13,151 nt of DNA from a bacterium (GCA_012523655.1 JAAYTV010000277.1:1-13151), one strand, 5' to 3'. Positions 1-8,339 are shown, counted from the stretch's first letter. Numbers and translations: made by a program. Notes: generated from the sequence alone by a model not told the origin.

Positions 1-2856
1 AAAACACTGGGCAGCAAGCCAATCCTCCAGCCTTTCATCCACATCCTCTGCATAGGGTTTGCCCGCGCCCAGATGTTCGGGCCACTCCCTTGCCTGATCG
101 ATCTGCTGCAGACTGCGGCGGTATGCTCCTGCAGCCATTTGCTGGATCGCCCATCGCAATCCCGCTTCGCGATACAAGAGCCGGCCCTCCGTGGCGCCTT
201 CATAGGGCAGGACCGTCAAATCTTTCAACAGGTCAAGACAACGCTCGTATTGCCGGCTGTCGCAAAGGCCGCGGGCCAAAGCCATGCCGAGTATATAGTT
301 TTTCGGAAATGCCGCGTAAGCCTGTGCGGCCGTCGTCAGAGCCTGTTCCGCTTGTTGGCGGTCTCTATAGAATCGAGTGAGCGATAATCCATAGCGCCAC
401 TGTGCTGGATTCAATTCCATGGCGCGCTTCATATCCGCTGCAAAGTCGCCCTCCTTTTCGCCTTTGAACAGCTCTGCGCGACAAGCGTAATAGAGGTCTG
501 ATCGCGGCTTCAAACCGCAACAGCGGAACAGCTCTCTTGCCTCCGTCAAATTGTTCCGGTCCCAGTGAATGAGCGCCAGATAATATTTCGGCAGCCAATG
601 TGAATCCTCTTTGATAACCCAGCTTAAAACGCCAGCGGTTTCTTCGCGAAAAGGAAAGACCAGGGCCGGATCCATCTTATCCGCCGTTTGCAGCAGTTCC
701 CGATAAGTCGAATCCCCGCGATGGGCCCTGAGAAAGGCCAGCCAGTACATTCTCTCAGGCGAGGGCGGCGCCAGGTTGAGCACCTGCTCTGCCTCCTGAG
801 CGCAGCCCTGGCGATGGTACCAGGCGGCCAGTTCTAGAAAGGTCTCTCCAGGCAATTCGTTGCGAATAGACCCGAGAAAAGCCCGAGCCTCCGCCTCTGC
901 GCCGCTGTGGAGATATTTTTCAAACAAAACAAATGGGTTCAAGGGATCCAGCTCAACCAATCGCCCTAAGACCTGCTCCGTGGTCGCTGGTTGTTGTTGT
1001 CTTCGCCCGGCGACAGCCCGGCATTGCAGTGCTTCCAGATTAAACTGATTGACCGCCAGCGCAGCGGCGGCGTGCTGCTCAGCCACTGCATCGAGGCCTT
1101 CACGCAAAGCAAGCTTGGCCAGTTCGGTGAAAGCGGCGGAGCGGTATTCCATGGATTGACTGGCCACATCAAAGCCATCCCGGCTGTCGATCAAATTTCC
1201 CATGCGGGCCTGTATCAGCCCGTAATAATAGTTCGCCGCGGGATCATAGGTGTCGATGCGCAGAGCACGGACCACACAGGCCAGCGCCTCTGTATCGTGC
1301 AACCGTCGATACAGGAGAACCGCTTTTTCAATCAGAGCCGGAGCATAATTGGGGTCGAGCGCCAGGCAGGCTTGCAGCTTTTCTTCGGCGGCGGCATAGT
1401 CGCGGCGGCGGATCTGCTCTTTGCCTTGCAGATACAAACCATACAACGAATTCCAGTCAAAATCCTCCGGCATGGTGACAGGCCGGGCCAGGACATTCGC
1501 TTGGTCATCGCCGTTGTAAACCACCAGTTTGTTGCGGCCCAGCACCACTCTGATCTGATCGAGTTCGGAAAAAGTGGCGACCTTGACGGAATGGGTGTGC
1601 AGAGGACGCAGGTCAACGCTCTGGCGCAGCAGTAATTCGCCGTTGGCGTAGATCGAAAGCGTGTCCTGAATAAACTGAACCGGGCAGAACAGGAGCGTTA
1701 GATCGCGGCCCGTCCTGACGGCGTTGAGCGTGCCGTAGGGGTTGGCGTGCAGCATGCCATTCGTTGCCAACGCGGGGAACCAGTATTCTTTCCAGGTGTC
1801 GGCGCCATAGGGCGCAAATCCGCGATGTTTGAACGGAGTCAGGGTGCTGTTTTTTTCAGATTGATTAAAGAGCCTGCCGCTCTGTATTTCGACATACTGT
1901 CCGTCCTGATCGGTAAGCAGCTTTTCCCAGATCATGCCCTGTTGCGAAAGTCCCCAGATCCATATTTTCTTGCCCAATTTTTCGTGGCGCGGAGCATAGC
2001 GGGCCATGCCGAAATCATGATCGTGCCAGTAAGCGCCGAAGAAATCGGTATAACGACCGAATACATGATAGGATTTATAACCGCCGAAATTATTGTTCTC
2101 ATAATAGGAAAGATCTCGGCCGTCGGCCTCGTAGCGGTTCCAGGGATGAACCTCGCCGTTGTGCTCCAGGTAGCAGGTGCCGGGATAAATGAACTGCAGA
2201 TTCCCTGCAGCCGGAACTCCAGCGTTCATCCAGGTATAGTACGGCTGCTCAAGGGAGGTGGCGTTATGCCAAAAGGACGAGGTGGTGAAATAAGCTTTGT
2301 CGCGCGGCAGTTGAATCTCCAGCCGCCAGCGGGTGCGGGTGAGAAGATCGAGCACGCCGATAAAGCAGGAGGCGCTGCCATCCTCGTTTTGCACGCAGAG
2401 ATAATCCACCGGCGAGGCGCAGTGCGGGCTGTGGCCGATAATGCCATAGTTGGCCTCGATACCCCCGCTGGTCCAGGGTCCTCGCATGGCGATGTCGCGG
2501 AATTTCACCACTCGGTTATTATAGATGAACGGCCGGCCGGTGCTCTTTTCAATGGCGGTCCAGATTTTCCCGCCGACCTCCGGTAGGATCAGCACGCGCA
2601 GATACTCGTTCTCCAGCTCAACGACCTTCCACTTTTTCTGCACCGGCTTGTCTGAAAAACCATCAAAACGAAAGTAGGGATAAATCCCTCCCGGCGACGG
2701 AATGGGATCCGGATCGCTGTAGGGGTAGGTGGTGAATGATTGTTCATATTCCCTGACGGCGGCCGGCCGGCTCTGCGCCGGCGAGGCTGTGACATAGCCT
2801 AGAACCAGCGACAGCGCCAGGATAAAAACCCGAAGGGCGGATGGACCTTTCAGCAT
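1..2856 (-). CDS. Secreted DUF5107-TPR protein (C-terminus beyond window)
   Basis: The frame is open from the ATG at 2856-2854 to the window edge: 952 codons with no stop, so the protein is partial. The N-terminus (MLKGPSALRVFILALSLVLG, then a small-residue stretch ending TASPAQS) is a signal peptide, so export is expected. Residues about 70-345 resemble DUF5107, a predicted galactose-mutarotase-like beta-sandwich. Recognisable stretches are LENEYLRVLILPEVGGKIW, GGIEANYGIIGHSP and YVEIQSGRLFNQ. Residues about 475-950 are helical repeats of TPR type, for example DYAAAEEKLQACLALDPNYA, followed by repeats with A, L, Y and DP at the usual spacings. The family is common in glycan-degrading bacteria, but I know no firmly assigned reaction; a glycan-binding or glycoside-hydrolase role is inference. 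An AGGAG ribosome site (2867-2871) lies about 10 bases upstream. The gene follows the GH78 gene after 73 bases and is probably co-transcribed with it. Confidence 0.85.
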   Translation of the reverse strand, partial: MLKGPSALRVFILALSLVLGYVTASPAQSRPAAVREYEQSFTTYPYSDPDPIPSPGGIYPYFRFDGFSDKPVQKKWKVVELENEYLRVLILPEVGGKIWTAIEKSTGRPFIYNNRVVKFRDIAMRGPWTSGGIEANYGIIGHSPHCASPVDYLCVQNEDGSASCFIGVLDLLTRTRWRLEIQLPRDKAYFTTSSFWHNATSLEQPYYTWMNAGVPAAGNLQFIYPGTCYLEHNGEVHPWNRYEADGRDLSYYENNNFGGYKSYHVFGRYTDFFGAYWHDHDFGMARYAPRHEKLGKKIWIWGLSQQGMIWEKLLTDQDGQYVEIQSGRLFNQSEKNSTLTPFKHRGFAPYGADTWKEYWFPALATNGMLHANPYGTLNAVRTGRDLTLLFCPVQFIQDTLSIYANGELLLRQSVDLRPLHTHSVKVATFSELDQIRVVLGRNKLVVYNGDDQANVLARPVTMPEDFDWNSLYGLYLQGKEQIRRRDYAAAEEKLQACLALDPNYAPALIEKAVLLYRRLHDTEALACVVRALRIDTYDPAANYYYGLIQARMGNLIDSRDGFDVASQSMEYRSAAFTELAKLALREGLDAVAEQHAAAALAVNQFNLEALQCRAVAGRRQQQPATTEQVLGRLVELDPLNPFVLFEKYLHSGAEAEARAFLGSIRNELPGETFLELAAWYHRQGCAQEAEQVLNLAPPSPERMYWLAFLRAHRGDSTYRELLQTADKMDPALVFPFREETAGVLSWVIKEDSHWLPKYYLALIHWDRNNLTEARELFRCCGLKPRSDLYYACRAELFKGEKEGDFAADMKRAMELNPAQWRYGLSLTRFYRDRQQAEQALTTAAQAYAAFPKNYILGMALARGLCDSRQYERCLDLLKDLTVLPYEGATEGRLLYREAGLRWAIQQMAAGAYRRSLQQIDQAREWPEHLGAGKPYAEDVDERLEDWLAAQCF

Positions 2857-2929
2857 AAAACGCTCTCTCCTCATCTGTGAGAGTGACATCAAGCGGAAAT
2901 GGACGAGACTCGCCGCCACTGTTCACGAT

Positions 2930-5341
2930 CTACTCTTCCACTACCCAGCCCTGCGGACAGATCACCTCCTGTTTCTGCACCCCCTGCTCATACCACCAAC
3001 GCACGGACAGCAGACCGTCCGGCAACGGCAGCCGGGCCTCGCACCAGTCCAGGGGAATGGGCGCCAACCGGAGTACGATCTTTTTGTTGGGAATATCCAG
3101 TGTGCGAACGCCGAGCACATCGCGCACCAGGATATGCGCAAGATGGGAGGCGAAGCCGTGGTTGGTGCTGGCATTGGTCCCTCGATTCTCCCACAGGGTC
3201 CCGGTCCGTTCCGCCATGTAGAGAAAAAAATCTTTGCACTCGGACAGTATCTGCTGCACCAACCCGGCGCGCGACAGCAGTTCCAACCGAAGATAATCCC
3301 CGATAAACGTATTGGCTGGATGCACTTGCGGATAGGCGTTGGTCTCTTTGCGTTTGGGCCCGAACTCTTTCACCAGTTTTTGCCACAGGCCCTCGTGGCT
3401 CTCCGGCGTGGCCACGCCGAAATAAAAAGCGTAATACTGACAGGCCTCGCTGCGATTGCGCGTCGCCGTGAGCCCGTCCTGTCCCCGCACGGCGTTGTCG
3501 ACGAAAAATTCGCCGTCAAACGACTGCCTGCGGATGGTCTCGCGCACCACGCCGGCCTGCTGCGAATAATCGGAACGGCAGTACAGCCGGCCGGCGACGT
3601 CCAGAGCAGCGGCATAGAGCATGTTGGAGGGATAGTTGACATCCTGGACAAAACTGTTGGCCTTGGACCATTCCACAAAGACCCAGGCAGGCAGTTTTTC
3701 CAGCAGACCGTCGCTGTTCTTCAGCTTGGCTAGATAGCTGAATAGACTGTCTACACGCGGCTGCAGAGCCTGCACCAGCGTCCGGTCGCCGGAACGAGCC
3801 TGATATTCTTCCAACTGTACGACAAACCAGAGCGCCCAGTTGGGAATGAAATTGCCGTCAGGATGATCCGCCGGATAGCACATGGGCAACATGCCTTCCG
3901 GTAGACCGGGAAAATGTGCCGCCAGGAGAAAATTTTCCAGGAAATTTTTTTCCACAGCCGTATTGCCGCACATATCCAAAGCAACCCGGCTGGTGAAAAA
4001 ACTGTCGCACAGCCAGCCGGATCGCTCACGGCCCGGGCAATCGGTGAACAAATCCACAGCATTCTGGCGGAAGGTTTCGCGCGCCGCTTCAAACAAACGG
4101 TTTAATTGGCGATCGCTGCAGCTGAACTGCGCCAACTGCGCCTCGGGATTGACAAACTCACGCAGGTAGAGGTCAGAGAGCGCACACGATCCCTTCAGCA
4201 CCACCGCTTTGATATAGCGCATGGTATAAGGTTCTGCGTTCTCCAACTGATAGTCTCCGGGCGCCAATTCATAGGGAATAATGTTGACGCAGCCCATCCG
4301 CTTAAAGTCCACATCGTTCTCCACCAGAATCTCATCAAAAAGAAACCACAGTTGCGATGGTACGTCACAGTGAACCCGCGCGCCGACAAAGCCGGTCAAA
4401 TTAACGCCCAGATCAAAAATGCGGAATTGGCTCTCATCCAGCGCAGCGCTCTGTCCAGGCTCAAAGGCGCAGGGCGCGGTTTCCATCAGCACGCTGCGAT
4501 AGCGCTGCATCTCCAACGACGGAACAATGGACAACTCAGATTGTGGAAATCCTCCGAGCTGGGGGCCAATGTCGGTGAGCGCCCGGTCCATCCAAAGCTT
4601 ATCCACCGACGGCTTTAGTTCCAGCCGTCCCGCAGCTGTAGAGACCCGGGCAGGACGCTTGCTGAAGGTTGGATACGGAACCCTTCGCGGCAAATAGCGT
4701 TTGGCCTTCAGGGTGCTGCATTTCACCTCTTGAAAGGGCGCTTCCGCTTGAACACGGCATCGGCTGAAATCCGGATCCAACCGGTACATCTCGAGAAAGG
4801 GCCGTTGAAAGCTGTACCTCTGCATTTTTTGCACCCGTTCATCCATCAACCGGGCGCGAAAAGGCGAACCGGCACCGCCGGTGGAGGCCAGGACTTTGCC
4901 GTCCGCCAGTATCTCGGCCTGGAGAAAACCCGGTTGATCCACCAGGTAATAGCTGTTGACATTGTACGCGGTCACTTCGATATAAAGCACGTTGCGGCCG
5001 TCGCGCAGGCATTTACGCAAAGGCCATTGATCAATACGATGAAATCCAAGGGGCCCGCGGGCTGGTCCATAGCCGATAAACTCTTCGTTGAGGAATAGGC
5101 GGTAAACAGAGGATCCGGTCAGCCGCAGCTGCAGATCGGCCGAGCGCGGCGCAGTAAAGGTCGCCTGAAAACCAACAGCGCAATTTAATGTCTTTTCCAT
5201 GCCCTTGGGCCAGATCGGCTTGGCGGAGACAAAGACAGGCGTTGTTGGATCAACTGCGCTTACATAGGTGATGAAAAGCAACAGAAAAAGAAGGGAAAAC
5301 TGGACTGTGGGGTGGATAAAACGAAACAGAGCGAACATCAT
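2930..5341 (-). CDS. Secreted GH78-like alpha-L-rhamnosidase
   Basis: This 803-residue protein probably removes terminal alpha-L-rhamnose from a glycan or glycoside outside the cytoplasm. A hydrophobic signal peptide (VQFSLLFLLLFITYVSA) covers roughly residues 14-30. An N-terminal beta domain (about 35-330, with NVLYIEVTAYNVNSYYLVDQ) is followed by an (alpha/alpha)6 domain from about 400 to 720. The GH78 motif DCPGRERSGWLCD spans 434-446 and TLWENRG contains E718. The positions D434, E439, D446 and E718 reproduce the spacing of the acidic residues I recall for Bacillus RhaB (D567, E572, D579, E841), so the catalytic set looks intact. A small C-terminal beta domain ends at about 803. Two ATGs are adjacent: GAGG lies 3 bases before the first and 6 before the second (5338), so 802 residues is equally possible. 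The substrate is not visible from sequence; activity on another deoxysugar cannot be excluded. Confidence 0.88.
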   Translation of the reverse strand: MMFALFRFIHPTVQFSLLFLLLFITYVSAVDPTTPVFVSAKPIWPKGMEKTLNCAVGFQATFTAPRSADLQLRLTGSSVYRLFLNEEFIGYGPARGPLGFHRIDQWPLRKCLRDGRNVLYIEVTAYNVNSYYLVDQPGFLQAEILADGKVLASTGGAGSPFRARLMDERVQKMQRYSFQRPFLEMYRLDPDFSRCRVQAEAPFQEVKCSTLKAKRYLPRRVPYPTFSKRPARVSTAAGRLELKPSVDKLWMDRALTDIGPQLGGFPQSELSIVPSLEMQRYRSVLMETAPCAFEPGQSAALDESQFRIFDLGVNLTGFVGARVHCDVPSQLWFLFDEILVENDVDFKRMGCVNIIPYELAPGDYQLENAEPYTMRYIKAVVLKGSCALSDLYLREFVNPEAQLAQFSCSDRQLNRLFEAARETFRQNAVDLFTDCPGRERSGWLCDSFFTSRVALDMCGNTAVEKNFLENFLLAAHFPGLPEGMLPMCYPADHPDGNFIPNWALWFVVQLEEYQARSGDRTLVQALQPRVDSLFSYLAKLKNSDGLLEKLPAWVFVEWSKANSFVQDVNYPSNMLYAAALDVAGRLYCRSDYSQQAGVVRETIRRQSFDGEFFVDNAVRGQDGLTATRNRSEACQYYAFYFGVATPESHEGLWQKLVKEFGPKRKETNAYPQVHPANTFIGDYLRLELLSRAGLVQQILSECKDFFLYMAERTGTLWENRGTNASTNHGFASHLAHILVRDVLGVRTLDIPNKKIVLRLAPIPLDWCEARLPLPDGLLSVRWWYEQGVQKQEVICPQGWVVEE

Positions 5342-5418
5342 CTACCTCGAATTATTTTTTCATGTGCCGATGGACAGGCGCAAAGGCCGTCCTTGATCTG
5401 TCAGCAGTGGCGGCGGAA

Positions 5419-6447
5419 TTAGGGGTGCAGAATGACTTTCAGCAGATTTTGTTCCTTGCGAACGAGTCTGTCAAACCAAAGAGCGCCCTCGGACAGCGGC
5501 GCTTTGATGCTTAGCAGGGAATCGACATCCAGAATGCGTCTGGCGATCATGTCGAGCACGGCCGGAAACTCACCACACACGCCGCAGCTGCCCTGCAACC
5601 GCAGCTGCCGTTCGACCATTTGTTGCAGTGGCGCCAGGACCGCAGTGTCTGAAAAACCGACGACATTCACAACTCCGTTGACATCCAGACAATCGACTGC
5701 TGTTTGCAGTGTGTCGGCTCGGCCCAAGGTATCGAACACCGTGGGGACCCCATGGCCCGCGGTGAGTTCCCGGATGCGCTCGCTGACTCTGGCATCATCT
5801 GAGAAGGCCTCATCAGCGCCGAAATCCAAGGCAAAATTCCGCCGCTCCTCCTCCCGCTCCACAGCGATGATCGGTCCAGCGCCGGCAAGAGAAAGAAGTT
5901 GAACCAGCAGTAACCCGGTGACGCTGCAACCGATCACCACTGTTGCATGGTTCAGATTCGGCGGCGTCAGACGAACGGCATGGGCGGCCCGAGCGGCGGG
6001 CTCGGCCAGGGCAGCCTGATCAAAGCTTACGGAATCGGGTATCCGATGAAGGATATGGCTGGGCAGAGCGATCAGTTCCGCCATGGCGCCGTCCAGTCGA
6101 TAGGCCTGGCAGGAGACGCCCACCTGTTTTTTCACATCGGCAAGATGATATAATCCCGAACGCACCTGCCGATCATCGAGGGAATACACCAAGGATTCAA
6201 AGGCGACGCGATCACCAGGTCGCCAGCCGCAGACCTGCCCGCCGACCTGCTCGACGACGCCGGAGGCCTCATGTCCCATGATGAGAGGCGGCATCCGCAG
6301 ACAGGACCTTCCATCCAAGCCGGCGACATCATCATCGCCGATGGCACAGGCTTTGACGCGGATCAAGACCTCATCCGGCCGCACACGGGGCTCGGGCGTC
6401 TCCTGATAGACCAGCCGTCCCGCAGCGATCAGCAACAATGCATTCAT
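5419..6447 (-). CDS. MDR-family (sorbitol/threonine dehydrogenase-like) oxidoreductase with altered zinc sites
   Basis: The 342-residue length and layout match medium-chain dehydrogenases: a GroES-like N-terminal half and a Rossmann half. IMGHEASGVV (H59, E60), GWRPGDRVA (74-82), GAMAEL (120-125) and LAEPAARAAHAV (E149) are family landmarks. The nucleotide site is GCSVTG (173-178) instead of the usual GxGxxG, followed by IIAVERE, whose acidic residue suggests NAD rather than NADP. The position that normally holds the catalytic-zinc cysteine (CGICGSD) reads CAIGDDD, so Gly37 replaces Cys. The structural-zinc loop (about 84-113) has lost its four-cysteine pattern; only C113 remains. H59, E60 and E149 are retained. 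The protein has no signal peptide and should be cytoplasmic. AAGGAG lies 5 bases before the ATG, giving a well supported start. It lies 77 bases upstream of the rhamnosidase and may oxidise a released sugar or polyol; the substrate is unknown. Confidence 0.85.
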   Translation of the reverse strand: MNALLLIAAGRLVYQETPEPRVRPDEVLIRVKACAIGDDDVAGLDGRSCLRMPPLIMGHEASGVVEQVGGQVCGWRPGDRVAFESLVYSLDDRQVRSGLYHLADVKKQVGVSCQAYRLDGAMAELIALPSHILHRIPDSVSFDQAALAEPAARAAHAVRLTPPNLNHATVVIGCSVTGLLLVQLLSLAGAGPIIAVEREEERRNFALDFGADEAFSDDARVSERIRELTAGHGVPTVFDTLGRADTLQTAVDCLDVNGVVNVVGFSDTAVLAPLQQMVERQLRLQGSCGVCGEFPAVLDMIARRILDVDSLLSIKAPLSEGALWFDRLVRKEQNLLKVILHP

Positions 6448-6452
6448 GTGTA

Positions 6453-6458
6453 CTCCTT
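6453..6458 (-). promoter_or_regulatory. Ribosome binding site of the MDR dehydrogenase
   Basis: The minus strand reads AAGGAG, then five bases (TACAC), then ATG. This is the strongest ribosome site in the leftward cluster and it fixes the start at 6447. Confidence 0.8.
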
Positions 6459-6472
6459 GGTTATAACAATTT

Positions 6473-6484
6473 ATGACACGTCAT
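6473..6484. promoter_or_regulatory. Operator-like inverted repeat ATGAC-AC-GTCAT
   Basis: Two perfect 5-base arms (ATGAC and GTCAT) flank a 2-base centre, starting 26 bases upstream of the dehydrogenase ATG. The AT-rich stretch TTATAACAATTT (6461-6472) lies between it and the ribosome site. Position and symmetry suit a repressor or activator site for a second transcription unit covering the dehydrogenase, rhamnosidase and DUF5107 genes. No regulator is seen in the window, and a 12-base repeat can occur by chance. Confidence 0.3.
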
Positions 6485-6657
6485 CGGCCCCCGGGAAGCG
6501 GCGAGGAGCGCTGGATTTATCAGACAAAGCGATCGTGAGCGCGGCACCACCATGCCCATGCATTAATTCAAGGACGTTTGAAAACCATTGAGGCAACTCC
6601 GGAAAGAATGAACATGAACAAAGCAGTCTGTTCGCCGGCGAAACGATGGCCTGGCTT

Positions 6658-7392
6658 CTACCTCTCCTCACGCCCTGTGAACCGCCCTGCGGCCAGCAGT
6701 TTGCTCAACCGATCCGGATAGTTGGTCATGATCCCGCATACGCCCAGTTTGAGGACCGCCTTCATGTCTGCGCTCTCGTTCACGGTCCAGGTAAAGAGCT
6801 GCTTCTTCGCCTGCCGGCAGCGGTGGATCCATGCAGCATCCAGTAAATGGTAATCGGCACTGAGGATCGGCCACGGGACCTCCAGGGCCTGTTGTGGACG
6901 ATCCTTAAAAATGAACCCCAGAGGAATCGACGAACCCAGTGCAGCGACCGCTCGCAGCGCCTTTTGTTCAAAGGAAGTGATCATGCAGCGGGTCTGATGG
7001 GTTGTGAGCAAATCCACCACTTTGGCGGCCAGAATATCCACCCGCTCCTCCGCCTTGATTTCAACATTGACGAAAAGCCGGTTCGACGCCAGTCTCAGGA
7101 CCTGCTGCAACGTCGGAATCGGCTCTGAGACATAAGCCACGGAAAACCAGGAACCGGCATCCAACGTTTTGAGCTCAACCAGATCAAAGTCCTGAACAGC
7201 GCCGACGCCGTTGGTCGTGCGCTGCAGCAGATCGTCGTGCAATAAAACCACCTCTTGATCGCGGGTGAGGTGAACGTCGATCTCAATGCCGTCGGCGCCG
7301 AGTTCCATCGCAACCTGCACAGCGGCGAGAGTGTTCTCAGGCGCGTAAGCAGAAGCCCCTCGGTGGGCGAGGTTCAACACAGGGTTTTTCAT
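6658..7392 (-). CDS. Cytoplasmic glycerophosphodiester phosphodiesterase (UgpQ-like)
   Basis: It should hydrolyse glycerophosphodiesters to sn-glycerol 3-phosphate and an alcohol. The 244 residues are close to the length of UgpQ-type enzymes. AHRGASAYAPENTLAA (9-24) carries the catalytic H10 and the HRG...PENT signature. GIEIDVHLTRD (35-45) supplies the metal ligands E37 and D39, and LLHDD (50-54) supplies the second catalytic histidine H52. Later family elements are VNVEIKAE, SFEQKAL and FTWTVNE, with a C-terminal GVCGIMTNYPDRL. There is no signal peptide, which argues for the cytoplasm rather than the periplasmic GlpQ type. The ATG overlaps the TGA of the upstream ferredoxin gene (ATGA, 7389-7392) and has only a weak GGA upstream, so translation is probably coupled. 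Its partner substrate is not evident: phospholipid head-group turnover is the default view, and a glycan-linked glycerophosphodiester is speculation. Confidence 0.93.
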   Translation of the reverse strand: MKNPVLNLAHRGASAYAPENTLAAVQVAMELGADGIEIDVHLTRDQEVVLLHDDLLQRTTNGVGAVQDFDLVELKTLDAGSWFSVAYVSEPIPTLQQVLRLASNRLFVNVEIKAEERVDILAAKVVDLLTTHQTRCMITSFEQKALRAVAALGSSIPLGFIFKDRPQQALEVPWPILSADYHLLDAAWIHRCRQAKKQLFTWTVNESADMKAVLKLGVCGIMTNYPDRLSKLLAAGRFTGREER

Positions 7393-8336
7393 GCATCCGC
7401 AGAATGGTCGAATTTGAGCGCATTTTCAGGACAAGTGTGCAGGCAAATGCCGCAGGCATGACAATCAGGTCGCACCCGCCGGCCTTCCAGAACCGCCTGG
7501 ACGCTGGGACAGGGCGATTGAGAAACACAGAGCAGACACATGGTGCATTTTTTCTTATCCAAACGAATGCGCGTGAGGGCCAGAGGTTCGAGCAGCCAGG
7601 TCATCAGCCCAAGAGGACAGATCAAATAGCAAAAAGGCCTGAAGATAAACACCGCGCCGATAAAAGTGATCACAAAGGCTGGTATCACCATGGCCTCCAT
7701 GCCCCAATGCAAAAACTCGAACGGATTGACATACTCGTACAGGCTGGCGCCGGTAAGGAAAAGAACCGCGAGAAAGAACAGAAAGAACACGATGCGCACG
7801 GCATTGGTGATCTTGAAAGGCAATTTGATTTTGAACTTGTTGGGCACAGGGATGCGATGCAACAGTTCCTGCACTGCGCCAATAGGACAGTTCCAACCGC
7901 AGAACAGCTTGTTGCCCACGATGGAGATCAGGGCGACAAAGGCGAGAATGGCTATGAATACGATCGGTACCGCGCGGCCCATCTGCAGGAACAGAAACGG
8001 TTTTTCCACAGCGCACATGGGACTGGGGTGCAAGCCCATGCCGCGGGCGAAATCGCCCAACGGCAGATTGGATACCACCGTAAAGGCGAAAAAGATGATC
8101 AACAGGCTCAACGCGCGAATGCCCGCTGTCAGCTTTTTGCTCATAAGCAGGAATAGACCGATCAGGGCTAAAAGAGCGCCGACCCAAACGCGCGGCAGGG
8201 CCCAGATATCCCAAAAGGTCAGTGTTCGGCGAGCCCCCTCCTCATCCCCCGCCATAGCCGTAAAGACCACTAACAGCAGAGCCATCAGGGTCATTATGAC
8301 GAGACCAGCGATCTTTCTTTGTTTCGATTGCTGCAT
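7389..8336 (-). CDS. NapH/YccM-like membrane polyferredoxin (4Fe-4S binding protein)
   Basis: This membrane-embedded electron carrier has about 315 residues when read from the ATG at 8336. That start is preferred over the ATG at 8384 (331 residues) because AGAGGAGG stands just before it. About six hydrophobic segments are visible, for example IAGLVIMTLMALLLVVFTAM, AVPIVFIAILAFVALISIVG and VRIVFFLFFLAVLFLTG. Two conserved pairs, CGWNCPIG (C146, C150) and CYLICPLG (C236, C240), are typical of the NapH/NosR/CcoG group. Two C-terminal clusters follow: CTMCLLCVSQSPCP (C264, C267, C270, C276) and CHACGICLHTCP (C292, C295, C298, C302). The first cluster has five residues rather than the usual three before the last cysteine. 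The family passes electrons between the quinone pool and periplasmic or cytoplasmic reductases; the partner here is unknown. It lies 100 bases downstream of the GH38 gene. Confidence 0.88.
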   Translation of the reverse strand: MQQSKQRKIAGLVIMTLMALLLVVFTAMAGDEEGARRTLTFWDIWALPRVWVGALLALIGLFLLMSKKLTAGIRALSLLIIFFAFTVVSNLPLGDFARGMGLHPSPMCAVEKPFLFLQMGRAVPIVFIAILAFVALISIVGNKLFCGWNCPIGAVQELLHRIPVPNKFKIKLPFKITNAVRIVFFLFFLAVLFLTGASLYEYVNPFEFLHWGMEAMVIPAFVITFIGAVFIFRPFCYLICPLGLMTWLLEPLALTRIRLDKKKCTMCLLCVSQSPCPSVQAVLEGRRVRPDCHACGICLHTCPENALKFDHSADA

Positions 8337-8339
8337 ATT

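Larger units (their letters stand above)
6448..6657. other. 210-base intergenic region between phosphodiesterase and dehydrogenase genes
   Basis: This is the longest gap in the leftward cluster. It holds the dehydrogenase ribosome site, the ATGAC/GTCAT repeat, and a perfect 12-base palindrome TTCGCCGGCGAA (6631-6642) shortly after the phosphodiesterase stop. That palindrome has no loop room and no following T-run, so it is not a convincing terminator. A 66-codon minus-strand frame crosses the gap (6671-6471), but it resembles no protein I know and was not called. Confidence 0.5.

Noticed and set aside
991..2586. Long plus-strand open frames (214 and 279 codons) opposite the DUF5107-TPR gene
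   Set aside because: They are in codon register with the minus-strand gene, their proteins resemble nothing, and the minus-strand reading has a signal peptide and family motifs. They arise from codon bias of the true gene.
6631..6642. Palindrome TTCGCCGGCGAA as terminator of the phosphodiesterase gene
   Set aside because: There is no loop and no T-run after it. GCCGGC cores are frequent in this GC-rich sequence.
6471..6671. 66-codon minus-strand frame after the phosphodiesterase
   Set aside because: It begins with GTG inside the preceding gene, lacks family resemblance, and ends in the presumed operator region. Regulatory intergenic DNA is more likely.
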